Below are positions 54,665 through 64,000 of a stretch of 64,000 nt of DNA, piece by piece (the first letter of the stretch is position 1; each line of letters opens with the position of its first letter). The position numbers and the translations under genes were made by a program. Source of the stretch: Linanthus parryae (Eukaryota; Streptophyta; Magnoliopsida; Ericales; Polemoniaceae). The stretch is from the NCBI GenBank assembly GCA_023055425.1, contig JALGPY010000009.1:18107775-18171774 (forward strand). Reading direction: 5' to 3'. The notes beneath the pieces were generated by a model. The model worked only from the letters and a program-made list of their open reading frames with translations. It ran no database searches and was not told the DNA's origin.

Positions 54665-55088
54665 AGGATTGCCTGTTGTGATATCTGGAATGAAATTTTA
54701 CTTGATAGACGCTTTCGTAACCCACACGTCTACAAAAGTTTTGATTAGTTGTCATGTGAAATTGTTACGAATGTTAGATCCATCTGCCAACACCCTTTGG
54801 ACGTCTGCTTGTCGGATGAGCGGAGAAATGTGGTTGTTATTGCCGGTCACTGTAAATAGTCTTAAGATATGTAGGTATATTATATTTAGAGTAATCGGAG
54901 TCATAGCTGATAGTAGCTTCTTCATAACATGAATAGTTTAAAACTTGTGAATATTACATTCGAACAGCAGGAAGATAGACACTTGATATTGCAGCATTGC
55001 AGCAAGGAAAGTACATTAGCAGTCAACATGCATGGCATCAATAAAAGCCTGTACTATATTTGCCTTCAGCAATGGTTCTTATAAGTGT
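54665..55088. other. Spacer carrying a repeat module
   Basis: 54790-54860 (GCTTGTCGGATGAGCGGAGA to CTGTAAATAGTC) resembles 45850-45950 beside the Helitron terminus. No gene is seen. Confidence 0.55.
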
Positions 55089-55802
55089 TTAGTCTGCTTT
55101 TTGAACTCGGCGAACGACCCACCTCGTTAATCTTGGGTTCCTGTTTTGTGTGCATCTGAGTATGCGGACGTAGAATTTCTATGATGTTCCTCTTGCATTT
55201 GCGGCTAGTAGGAGATTTTGTTGTTCCTGAATATGAAATTGTAGTTGGTGTTGTTATCGAGTGTATACATTGCCTATTTTAAAAGATAAGAATACCTGCT
55301 CAGACATTGTTGACATTGTGACAAGGGTGTTGTCTAAGACAGTTTCAACAGGTAGCCCAAATATTGTGGCATCCATTATCCCAGTGTCATCCTTTAGCTC
55401 GACATAGAGGCGGCCGCTGTATCGAAGGGTTGTGTGGTTGTTAGTTTGCATATATTTCATGTCAAGAACAGATGTAGTATACAGTAGAAGAATTGTTGCA
55501 TATATTTTACGCTGAATAGTTATCTAACCATATGATTGCATCCTGGGTAGAATTGCCGCATTTATTGCAGATCTGTCCCAAGCACTCATTTTTGCAATTT
55601 CGGCATGCTTTGAACCATGGCTGCTGGGTTGTTGGTATTGCAGTCATTGATACCTTAATCCATGTTTCTCTGTATAAGGGCTGTCATGTATAATTAAATA
55701 GGTGTTAGCTTTTTGCAATTGTTATGCTGTGGACAAGATAACTAAATGGAAGAAACAACTCACCAAAGTAGCCCTAACGGCTGATATGTTGCTGACTTCC
55801 AT
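55089..55802 (-). pseudogene. RPA1 C-terminal-like mini-protein, gene B, premature stop in last exon
   Basis: Four exons (minus strand): 55764-55802 (13 codons), 55529-55680, 55296-55416, 55089-55226. Splice sites and phases match gene A exactly. Exon 2 carries TTQQPWFKACRNC and CNKCGNSTQD (two CxxC pairs); exon 3 reads GRLYVELKDDTG and TIFGLPVETVL; exon 4 starts EQQNLLLAANARGTS and then meets TAG at 55179-55181. Beyond it the frame continues KFYVRILRC to TAA at 55089-55091, the length seen in genes A and C. The stop removes the last 30 or so residues, including closing strands of the OB fold. It could still make a shortened protein. Confidence 0.75.
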
Positions 55803-56420
55803 TGAAAGCCGTCACACCAATGCTGTATGTTGATGACAGTATAGATTCCGGAGGTACTGCTTATATAGCATGCCTGCTCTACTTAGTTAGTTGAACTATG
55901 GTGCATGTGATAGAATGGCACGCATTACTATGTGTTGCATACACCGAGGCCGCCGCATATCGATGAAATGAAACATGCTCAGCAAAGTTGGGATGAAATG
56001 ATATACGAATGTTAATTGCGATGCTGTTGGTTATAGTGTCAATATAATTTAGTTATATATGCATGTTCTTATCCTCTTGTTTAGCATAACGGTAGACATA
56101 TAATTACATGGTCGATATAGTTGGGATTGGGTTATAGCCGGAGTAGATATGGAATAAGTAATCCTTGTCTGTCTGTGCTGTTGTGCTTTCAGTCAATTAT
56201 AGGAGTCTGTACACTATGCAGTATCAACAATAATGGCAAAGTAGAAAATATAACAAAATTTTATTCAATGCAACAAAGCCACAGGGAAACATGGTACTGC
56301 ACCACATATCGTACAACAAAGGGAAATGAAATATAACAAAGTACGTGATGAGAGAAATTTATTTCGATACATATTCATCACTGGATCTTATTCATTATTA
56401 TTGCCATTGCGTCGTCACGT
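55803..56420. other. Spacer without a supported gene
   Basis: Contains the putative promoter of gene B at its left side (TATATAGC at about 55860). Nothing else is seen. Confidence 0.5.
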
Positions 56421-57251
56421 TCATGCAATCTTAACATGGGGGACCACCCACCTAAATATGCTGCGATTGGTTTGGTGTACGCCCTTTACAACACGCACAT
56501 AGAAAGGTGTTGATGCATTGTTTGTGTTGGCATTGATGATGAGAGACTGGCATTCCTGGTTTTACATTATAACATTGAAGTGAGGCACAAATTTCATTGT
56601 AAATATGTTATGGATGTTGTATTATGTAGTTATATGATGTATTATTTGTAAGTACTATATTGATACCTCTAGCGTCATTCGGGCCAAGGTTGTAGCTGTT
56701 GTGTTAAGCACAGTTTCTCCAGCTTGCCCAAACAGCGTAACATTCACTATACCGGTGTCATCTTTGAGCTCAACCATGAGACGGCATCTGTATCGAAATA
56801 AATATTTGTATGTAAAATATTGAGCTAAACATCTTGTAATGTGAATTTGCATGTGTTATAGCTGGTTAACCTGGGAGTAGTGTTAGATTGGGAGTTCTGG
56901 CAAGTATGACAGTTTGAATGAATACACTCTTGCTGGCACATATCACATGCATCGAACCATCCCTGCTGTGTGGTTGGGATGATACGAATGCAGACTCTTA
57001 TCCAAGCTTCATTGTATGCTTCCTGAGAAAAATGTGGCAGCGATTCAATTTAATATCGCATTGTTGTGAAGTAAGAGCTTACATGACCTGACATTGGAAA
57101 GTAATATGACAATAGTATTGTGTGAAGTAATGATACCAATGACGATTGAAGTTCTGCAATCGTGGATGGTGTCATGATGTTCGGTCTGGCGATTGAATGT
57201 TGGTGGTGCAATTGTTGGAACATAGGATGCGTTTAATGGTACTGGATGCAT
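56421..57251 (-). CDS. RPA1 C-terminal-like mini-protein, gene C (171 aa)
   Basis: Four exons (minus strand): 57144-57251, 56871-57022, 56667-56787, 56421-56555. Exons 2-4 are 152, 121 and 135 bp, equal to gene B (152, 121) and gene A (121, 135). The first exon is longer (36 codons, MHPVPLNASYVPTIAPP) and its donor, ATC|GTCATT, is weak, so the exon 1 end is the least certain part. Exon 2 has TTQQGWFDACDMC and CHTCQ, exon 3 CRLMVELKDDTG and TLFGQAGETVL, and exon 4 PFYVRVVKGV, ending at TGA 56421-56423. The reading frame is open throughout. A predicted single-stranded-DNA-binding zinc/OB domain. Confidence 0.75.
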
Positions 57252-59327
57252 GTCTCGTTTGGGCAGCTAATGGTTTATATAGTGCATAACTGGTAAGTGG
57301 TAAATTGTTTAGGAAGTATATTAAGAATACGATGTGGGGTAATGTGCTATTAGCAAAAAATCATGTGTATTGTCAGATGGGGATTCGAAGATTGTTTCGT
57401 ATCCATGCCGATACCTAGAAATTAGTGAAGGAGGCGTATTTCTGTACATATTCAATCATGTTGTGTAATTTGCTACTTGTCAATTTACCAACAACAGGAT
57501 AGTACTGTATTACACCGATAGATACTCTAGCATCATCAATGTTATGGTTCGTGAAATGACCGCGGTGTAGTTTTACAGATGGTTAAAGTTGATATGGTAT
57601 TGTTTGTGCCAAGTGTGTGGGTGCAATACTGTTGTATACCAAGTGTTTGGGTTGCATGGTAGATAGGCATATGTTTAGAATGCATGTGAGCATGCTAGCC
57701 GATAAAGCATTCAGAGTGTTTCATCATCATTGCACTGCAATTGTCAGTTTTGCATAGCTAACTTATCCATTTGTTGGCACACATTTCTATTTCATGGGGA
57801 AACTGACAATGAGATGAGTTTGGTATAATTGATCAGTTGTTAGTAGCTCAAATGTATCAGTATGTTATACTGAGCTTGTTTTTTAGATGGATATAAGAGT
57901 GAAGCTTATCACAAGTTGTGTGTGTGTGATCTGAATTTGCAGGGCTATGTAGTGTTGCCACAATACTGTTATGTGTCAGCTGTCCAAGTTGCATGTTGGA
58001 TGCAAATTTCCTAAGCTTGCATGTGGTGTCGGTATGCTTCTAAAGTTGAATAGCAACTGTTGATGCTTGTGCTGAAAGTGTCAGGCTCAGTATGTTTCAT
58101 TCGTTAATTGACTGACACGCATACCTAGTCTACTTGGGAAGATAGCCATTGTGTGAGAAAAGATTTTGATTCAGTGAAAACCAATCAGGGAAAAGATAAT
58201 TGGTATATTACATATAACAAGTGTGTTATCGTGATAATACGTTATACACATATGTTGTGTAGCTGTTCAAAGCTAGGATTAATCTATTGGTATGAATGAA
58301 TGCACAAATTGTGTGCCATATATATGACCACTGCGTTAGCTTATTGTTGGCGGTAGTAGTTGTCGTAGCTTGCAAATCCCACTACAAAGGTTCAATTCTT
58401 CTCCCGGTCAACTATACACATAAGGGGTGTATGTGGTATTTGCATTTTCACAATTACAATTATAGAACCAAGTTATCGAGTTTTCCATAAAAATGTATGT
58501 ATACGATTGTATGAGTAGGGCAATAAGCTATTTTTTGGGTGGTGCTAGAGCATTACGTGACATGTGAAGAGGTTAAACAACAACCCACATACGTAAAAGT
58601 TAAAGAAGTTGGTTGTTTGATCAACATCGAAATTAAAGTGAGATATTGCTAAAAAAAACCCTTAAAATTAGATATATGTACGGAGGACATTATCAATGTA
58701 ATGCATTCAGTGCACAAGTAACACAGTAATCGAAGGATATTAGATGAAGCATGTAATGATACGAATTGTTAATTACATGATTCAAACCAACGAGTATACA
58801 ACTGGTCCGCAAGTATTAAGTTGCGTACTATTTCAGGAACATCATATAATATATTTAATGCATAGTAGTAGGGACCAGTCTGGGAAGCAGTACAGCGGAT
58901 ACTGTTGGATCGTATTTCGATTTCGATAAGATAGCAAATAATGCGGTATAGTTTTTTATAAAAAGCCAGTATGAATCTCGATTGTAATAGTTAGTGGAAT
59001 GTGATATGGGAAAAGAAGCATCGTGCGAATATTCACATATCTTTTGAATTTGTTTAGACTGATCATGTCTACAAATTATTGAAGCTACGTGCTTGCAAGG
59101 CTACATGGACTTATGTGCTAGTACCCTGTCTTACCTATATAGGTTAATAATAAGGTTATGCATTTGGTCAATTTGATGTTTTAAGCATAGCGGACCTTAT
59201 CGCTTGATTATACATGCGGCTGTAACAATATAAATAAGCAACATCAGAACCAGTAATTTCGAATTGCCAAACAACCACACGCTGAACATCTATTCAAGCT
59301 ATGATACAAATAGCTGGAATTATGCAG
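57252..59327. other. 2-kb spacer without a supported gene
   Basis: Contains short repeated words (GTGTTTGGGTTGCATG and similar around 57600-57660 and 57970-58010), but I see no exon with motif support on either strand. Confidence 0.5.
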
Positions 59328-60039
59328 CTAATCCGTATCACTGGGTGACATATAACGACTACACGCTTCTAACTTGTCTTCTGTAATCAAATCCTGTATA
59401 ATTTCTGGGGCTTCATATAGAATTTTGCATTCATCTAATTGCTGTGCTCCCATACTTGCAAGCAGTTTGGCGACGCTATTTTCTAAGTAGTCAATATGAT
59501 TTAGGGCTATGTGCATGTCTCGCAGCAGAATATGCCCCCGGTTGATTTGATTTCTCATACCTGCAGGAAAATCTCTGACAAAATGGAATATCTTTATTGC
59601 TTTGTAGCATGAAGTCTGTATTTCTATGTTACTCCAGTTTTTATCACAAGCTAAGTGAATGCCGTGATAGATTGCCCAAAGTTCACTCTCCAGTTTATTT
59701 GTTGCGTCTAATTTTCCTATGAAACCAAGCATCCAGTTATCTTCATTGTCTCGGCAAACTGCACCGATAGCACCAATGCTTGTTGCAGAAGCTGCAAAGC
59801 CATACACACTTATTCTGGCAATCCCAGTATCAACCATATATTATGCGCAGACTTACACCACAAATCATAAAACACATGCACATTTATGTTGTCGGTGATT
59901 AACATGATTAAATGTATTAGTACTTACTTTGCAAGTTAGGAACGCTCCAAGGAGGGATTTCACCCTGGAAAGTTGTTGCACTGAGTAAAGTTCGGGACGT
60001 AGCAGATGAGTCTGACGACTCCTCCTTTGGTGTTGACAT
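59328..60039 (-). CDS. RNase H-like domain protein, catalytic residues lost, possible two-exon gene
   Basis: The open frame 59328-59837 (minus strand) has the plant RVT_3/RNase H layout: ISVYGFAASATSIGAIGAV, CRDNEDNWMLGF, LESELWAIYHGIHLA, IEIQTSCYKAIKIF and a helical tail. In active relatives the first motif is VxxDG and the third TDS; here they are VYG and TSC, so two of the catalytic acids are absent while the E is kept. A probable upstream exon (59928-60039, start ATG at 60037-60039, MSTPKEESSDSSAT, ending at donor A|GTAAGT) would join through an acceptor at 59852. However, that join meets a TAA at 59841-59843 just before the long frame. Either the gene is broken there, the splice differs, or ATG 59835-59837 is used. 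Confidence 0.55.
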
Positions 60040-60789
60040 CAAAGGCAGCGATTGTTAATTTTTCCAGTTTTGTCTAGCTGGTTGTTGTGGTGGTGCAACG
60101 TTGGGTTGTATGGAGAGGGAGATAGATGTACTTTTATAGCTGACAAATTATGGCACGCATTTCGATAGTAGCACCTGGATATGTTGCCGTGTCTTCTGGT
60201 GCTCACGTATTCTGATCACGTGTATAAATTTGGATGCGTGTAATTGTGTCTACATTTATACACATGATTTGGATATGAATGAAGTGGCATTGGAGTACAT
60301 TTCGTATGCATTTGTAACTATGAACGTATGACAGTTAATATTTCAGTTGGTAACAGTATCAACACAGTTGAACATACGGCAACTTCATCTAATGTGCGTA
60401 AAATGCCGTAATTGCAGAACTACACCCCATTTACGATACGTATTGGTATACGCGTACGTGATCGGCTACATGAGATGTCACAAAATGACTGTACTGACTG
60501 CATAAATGCAATGATTCACAACTGGAGTATCTCTACCAACAGGCTGTTCAAGATAATGCTGTGTGCCAATTGAAGTTGATTACCAAGCCGAAGAGTAATA
60601 CAGCGAATTAGTGACTATATAGTGTCAATGTATGTATTTTTTTATCTTTCCCTTTTTTTTTTAATGCTCCATTTTTTTTTGGTTGTGTGTGTGTTGTTTT
60701 TTTTTGTGTTTTTGTGTTTTTTTTTACAAGTGTTTATTTGGTTTAACATGTTATTGCGTCCAGCTGCACCAGGAAGAGAATTATATCGC
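60040..60789. other. Spacer between the RNase H-like gene and the broken small-protein copy
   Basis: It ends in a T-rich run (60640-60725). No TATA box lies at the position where the intact small-protein copies have one. No gene is seen. Confidence 0.55.
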
Positions 60790-61060
60790 ATGGCAGACAA
60801 CAGTCAGTCGATACAACTTCATATAGCATCGAGCAACGATGAATGCCAAGAACAACAACAAGAAGGCAGTTTTGAGGAGGTTAGCAAAGAAACTGATACA
60901 GAAGAAGAAAATGCAAGTGCGATGAAGGATATATTCGAAGAAGAAAGTACTTGTTGAAGTGACTACATTCCGGTTAAGGTTCGGTGTCAACATTATACTC
61001 TGATGAGAGCGAAGATGACGATGGCTGGGGGTTTTTATATTATGATTCTTTGAATTGGTA
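60790..61060 (+). pseudogene. Small charged protein, YVVGKGSETTVYS family, broken copy
   Basis: From ATG 60790 the frame gives an acidic N-terminal part (MADNSQSIQLHIASSNDECQ, then ETDTEEENASAMKDIFEEES) and stops at TGA 60954-60956. Aligning bases to copy 1, this TGA replaces a Glu codon (of TEH), DYIPVK stands for GYVVGK, and one base is missing just after it. In the shifted frame GSVSTLYSDESEDDDGWG follows, which is the second half of the family core. So there is one nonsense change and one frameshift. Confidence 0.7.
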
Positions 61061-61434
61061 ATGGTTTTACAAATGATTATAGAAAGTAACAATATCAATA
61101 TGGATTGTATCGTTTGCGGACAGTGTCAGCACCGAGTATTAATCGATCAGAGCTTTATTTTTTTTTTATTTTTATTTTTTTTTGTTTTTTTTTTGTTTCT
61201 ATTTGATATACAAACGAGAAATATACAGAGACACTGTATTTTGAAACTGATGCAGCTATCTTTGATATATTACATAATACCGTGTAACTCTTTAATGCAA
61301 CCTATGGTGGGAAATTGTATCTATATACATGGAACAATAAATACAACATTGAAAAAGGGATCTATGCAATGCATACAGTGGGTGGAGATTAAAACAGTCA
61401 GTGGGCTCTTCATCTTCCATTATGAAGCTGTTGC
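61061..61434. other. Spacer and promoter region of small-protein copy 3
   Basis: A T-rich stretch lies at 61155-61200. Nothing else is recognised before the TATA box. Confidence 0.5.
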
Positions 61435-61442
61435 TATAAAAA
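61435..61442 (+). promoter_or_regulatory. TATA box, small charged protein copy 3
   Basis: TATAAAAA lies 47 bp before the ATG, the same spacing as in copies 1 and 2. Confidence 0.65.
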
Positions 61443-61481
61443 CATTACTAAAACTTTCAAAAAGATTATATCAGAATAGCT

Positions 61482-61892
61482 ATGGACAAGAAAGAGGACG
61501 GTGCAAGTAAGTCTCCAGAAATTGCAGAAAAGAAATCGAGTAGCAAGAGGAAGCGACACAATGAAGTCAAAAAGCGGAAGAAGCCGAAGTATACTGTAAG
61601 CACGGAAAGTAGTGAAAGTGATAATGAAGTTGAATCGGAAACATGGCATCAGCATGATTATGTTGTTGGCAAAGGATCTGAGACTACAGTTTACTCAGGA
61701 AACGAAGACGAAGACGAGGCATGCGACAGTGATACGGCAAGATCCTACGAAAGAAATAAGAAAGCTATTTTAGCCATGTTTCGCCGACAGAGGGAGGCAG
61801 GACGTAAAGAAAGAGCAGAGCGACAGGAACGATTGAAAAGGAAAGCCGACGATGTTAATGAAAAAATCTCAAAGAAGAAGCGTAGAAAATAA
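61482..61892 (+). CDS. Small charged protein, YVVGKGSETTVYS family, copy 3 (136 aa)
   Basis: This is a divergent relative of the genes at 46992 and 48833. The N-terminus is strongly basic (SSKRKRHNEVKKRKKPKY), followed by an acidic Ser-rich linker, then HQHDYVVGKGSETTVYSGNEDEDE, a core identical to copy 1 over 13 residues although the flanks differ widely. The C-terminal half is a predicted long charged helix (MFRRQREAGRKERAERQERL) ending in KISKKKRRK. The strong retention of the core against diverged ends argues for selection on it. The basic clusters suggest nuclear targeting. No known family recognised. Confidence 0.7.
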   Translation: MDKKEDGASKSPEIAEKKSSSKRKRHNEVKKRKKPKYTVSTESSESDNEVESETWHQHDYVVGKGSETTVYSGNEDEDEACDSDTARSYERNKKAILAMFRRQREAGRKERAERQERLKRKADDVNEKISKKKRRK

Positions 61893-62793
61893 ATTAATTC
61901 TTATATTTTATTTGTAATATGTCGCATAATTAATATTATAAATCTATTACTTGGGCATGGATGGCTATTGTAAATTTTGAAATTCATATTAAGGATGTTT
62001 GCTTTGGTTAGTTTCATTATGGAAAGTTATTGATGGTCGTTGCATAATAATATACCACGAAAATGCGCAAAATAGGAATTACATGAGAAAAAATATGAAC
62101 AAGAGTACTGCTGTATCTTGGATTATCAGATGTTTAGAATTCAATACAATCCAATGTATATTATGAAAAGTATATTTCATGTAGCTGTTTATTTTCTCCT
62201 ATAATATGGAATGGATGCTATTACAGATATGATATGAACATAGACGCACGGTATTAAGACTGTGATTGTATTCCCTTTGAACATCTACTATACAAAAGCA
62301 TATCTTCTGTACTTTATGATACAATAAATAGTAGATTACCGATAATTTCATTGTGCATTACCAATTGAACGATAGAGAAGTACATAATATTTAATCAGAT
62401 ACATAGATGTCGTTAAATACTATGTATAAATATCACAATGCGCACACAATTACGATAGCCTAAAACTGACTACAATTAAACAAACAACTGACCATACTAT
62501 ATATCTCGGAGAAATTTAGGTGTGGTGAAGTTACCACCGGAGCAACACTCGTCAAAAAATACACCTTAGCATAAATTGAGGTTGCATATATGATCGACAT
62601 CAAGTTTTACCAAATCAGATGATGTGTACGACACAGGTATGAAACATCTGTTCACAAAAGCCTATTAAAACAGGCAACTGTTAGCTTTGCTCTGATTACA
62701 TTAGCAATGCAGTTCTGCAGAAGGAAAAGAAACAACAAATAACATAACAAAGAGCATACACAAATAGTACAGATGATTGCTACGCATGACAAA
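61893..62793. other. Spacer between copy 3 and the B3 gene 3' end
   Basis: AT-rich. It presumably holds the 3' untranslated region of the B3 gene (minus strand). No other gene is seen. Confidence 0.55.
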
Positions 62794-63956
62794 TTACTGG
62801 CGGTAGACTGTTGCCCGAAACATTGGAATACTGGGATCAACCAATTCAATCACGCATGCATCATTAAGCGCTAGCTGAGAATGCAGCACGTATTTAAACC
62901 AAGCAAGACGACGGTGGAAAGGATTTCCTGCGTGCGTGAAACCACATGTTGTTTCCCATCTCATGTAGCCATTATCCGATGTTTCTAGCCACACTTTGTT
63001 CGGGGTGCCAGTCAAGTATTCTCGTACAAAATATGTAGTAATGTTCTGCACAATTTAAAATAACCTGTTGATATCATGCATCAATGCAAATGCCTCAAGG
63101 AATTAGAAATTAAGTACTTACAACTCCGCCATTTCTCGTAGTGTAAGAATGAATGATGCGGAATGCAAAGAATGGCACTTCAGTGTTGTGAGCTTGCGCA
63201 CGAGCGAGAGCATGATTTTCTTGTGGACCCATTCGAAAGACAGAAGAATTGAGCCCGTAGTTGATTTCCACAGCAGATTCATCCATGATACGGATCTTGA
63301 AATTCAAATTGCGCTCATATTTGAACATAAGTACAGCCTTAGGAGGGATGCGATAAGCACTGGCAAATTGAAGCCATCCCATGCCAAAGTAATGCTCATT
63401 ATCTACTTGATCGATGCAGATATTCCACGATGCCCCGTTGGGCACATGTAGGTGAACAATGGGTGCGATGCTGTCGTAGTGACGAGCAACATACTTTGGA
63501 GGGATTCGCTGCACAAGGAAAATGGTTATCCAACAGAAGTAGCTAATCAATAAATTGTAATTAAGGAGAACATATACACAAATTGCCCGACATTGTTACC
63601 AGGGTGGTATCTTTCTTGTTAAATGGATCGTAAAGCTTGAAGAAGCGAGGTGCTATTTCTTTAATGCCTGTAGTAGCGTTGCTTTCCTGCTTAACAATAC
63701 TGTGGTAAGTGATTTCGGTGCACGTCGGATCCATTATCCTTATGCCATAGCTCAGATTCGCTCTAAATTTGAAGAAAACAAAATATCCCAAACTGATTGA
63801 GTTGAATTTGACCAGAGTTTTCCACCCATTGCCAAGATACAGTTCATTGTTGCCTGCAAGAATCGTCGTGTCAAAGATTGCGCCGGAGGGAGTTCGTAGC
63901 TGGACAATCTTTCCAACATCTTTCCTGTATACATCAACAAAGATACGGGGCAAGGA
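62794..63956 (-). CDS. Multi-B3-domain (REM-like) protein, 5' end outside the window
   Basis: Three exons are visible on the minus strand: 63600-63956, 63122-63508 and 62794-63045. All junctions are phase 0 (donors CTG|GTAACA and GTT|GTAAGT; acceptors GCAG), giving about 331 residues to TAA at 62794-62796. Each exon encodes one B3 DNA-binding domain: LPRIFVDVYRKDVG to SISLGYFVFFKF and GIRIMDPTCTEI; IPPKYVARHYDSIA to LMFKYERNLNFKIRIMDESAVEI; and TTYFVREYLTG to LNDACVIELVD. B3 proteins are plant transcription factors; tandem B3 exons of this kind are typical of the REM subfamily. The first exon shown starts at an acceptor (63957), so the gene continues beyond the right edge. Confidence 0.82.
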
Positions 63957-64000
63957 CTGCAAGCGGAACAACGGTTGATTAGATTGTTTGCTTGAAATAA

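Noticed and set aside
57252..59327. Short plus-strand frames of 60-65 codons
   Set aside because: No motifs, no splice context that links them to neighbours.
1..64000. tRNA or rRNA genes
   Set aside because: I looked for cloverleaf-like and conserved rRNA segments; only tRNA-complementary primer binding sites were found.

Overview
This is nuclear DNA from a flowering plant, most likely a eudicot. The evidence is plant-type LTR retrotransposons (Copia, an Athila-like Ty3/gypsy, a chromovirus), an L1-type plant LINE, Helitron termini, intron-containing F-box and B3 genes with GT-AG introns, and an AT-rich background. Nothing identifies the species. Everything here is read directly from sequence; no database search was run.

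Layout. 1-14.85 kb: a Copia element (295-bp LTRs, CCTTG target duplication) with an Athila-like gypsy nested inside; a later deletion fused the two and removed the middle of the Copia. 14.85-29.2 kb: gene-poor DNA with a small Helitron, a possible gypsy solo LTR, a lone Copia-type LTR, a LINE RNase H fragment, a hAT-like MITE and a 1.3-kb terminal-inverted-repeat element. 29.4-30.9 kb: an F-box gene. 31.0-34.45 kb: a long-inverted-repeat element carrying a young TRIM retrotransposon, followed by the tail of a HARBI1/ALP1-like gene. 34.8-40.36 kb: a full-length LINE with both ORFs open and a 14-bp target duplication. 40.78-45.80 kb: a decayed chromovirus whose right LTR is cut by a Helitron 3' terminus. 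45.8-64 kb: an accessory block of small genes.

The last block is the most interesting. It holds four copies (one broken) of an unrecognised small charged protein with a conserved YVVGKGSETTVYS core; a three-exon F-box gene of the At2g35280/At1g67623 type; three compact four-exon genes resembling the zinc-finger/OB-fold C-terminus of replication protein A (RPA1) plus one relict; an RNase H-like protein lacking two catalytic acids; a Helitron-helicase-like relic; and a gene with at least three B3 domains running off the right edge. RPA-like and PIF1/Helitron-type helicase sequences beside a Helitron terminus suggest that part of this block is Helitron-derived, but its other end is not visible.

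Two further signals run across the window. Paired 17-bp palindromes occur in both the LTR and an internal non-coding part of the Athila-like element. Four tiny 12-31 bp insertions with 12-19 bp target duplications share the pyrimidine-CTC-poly(A) end of the resident LINE.
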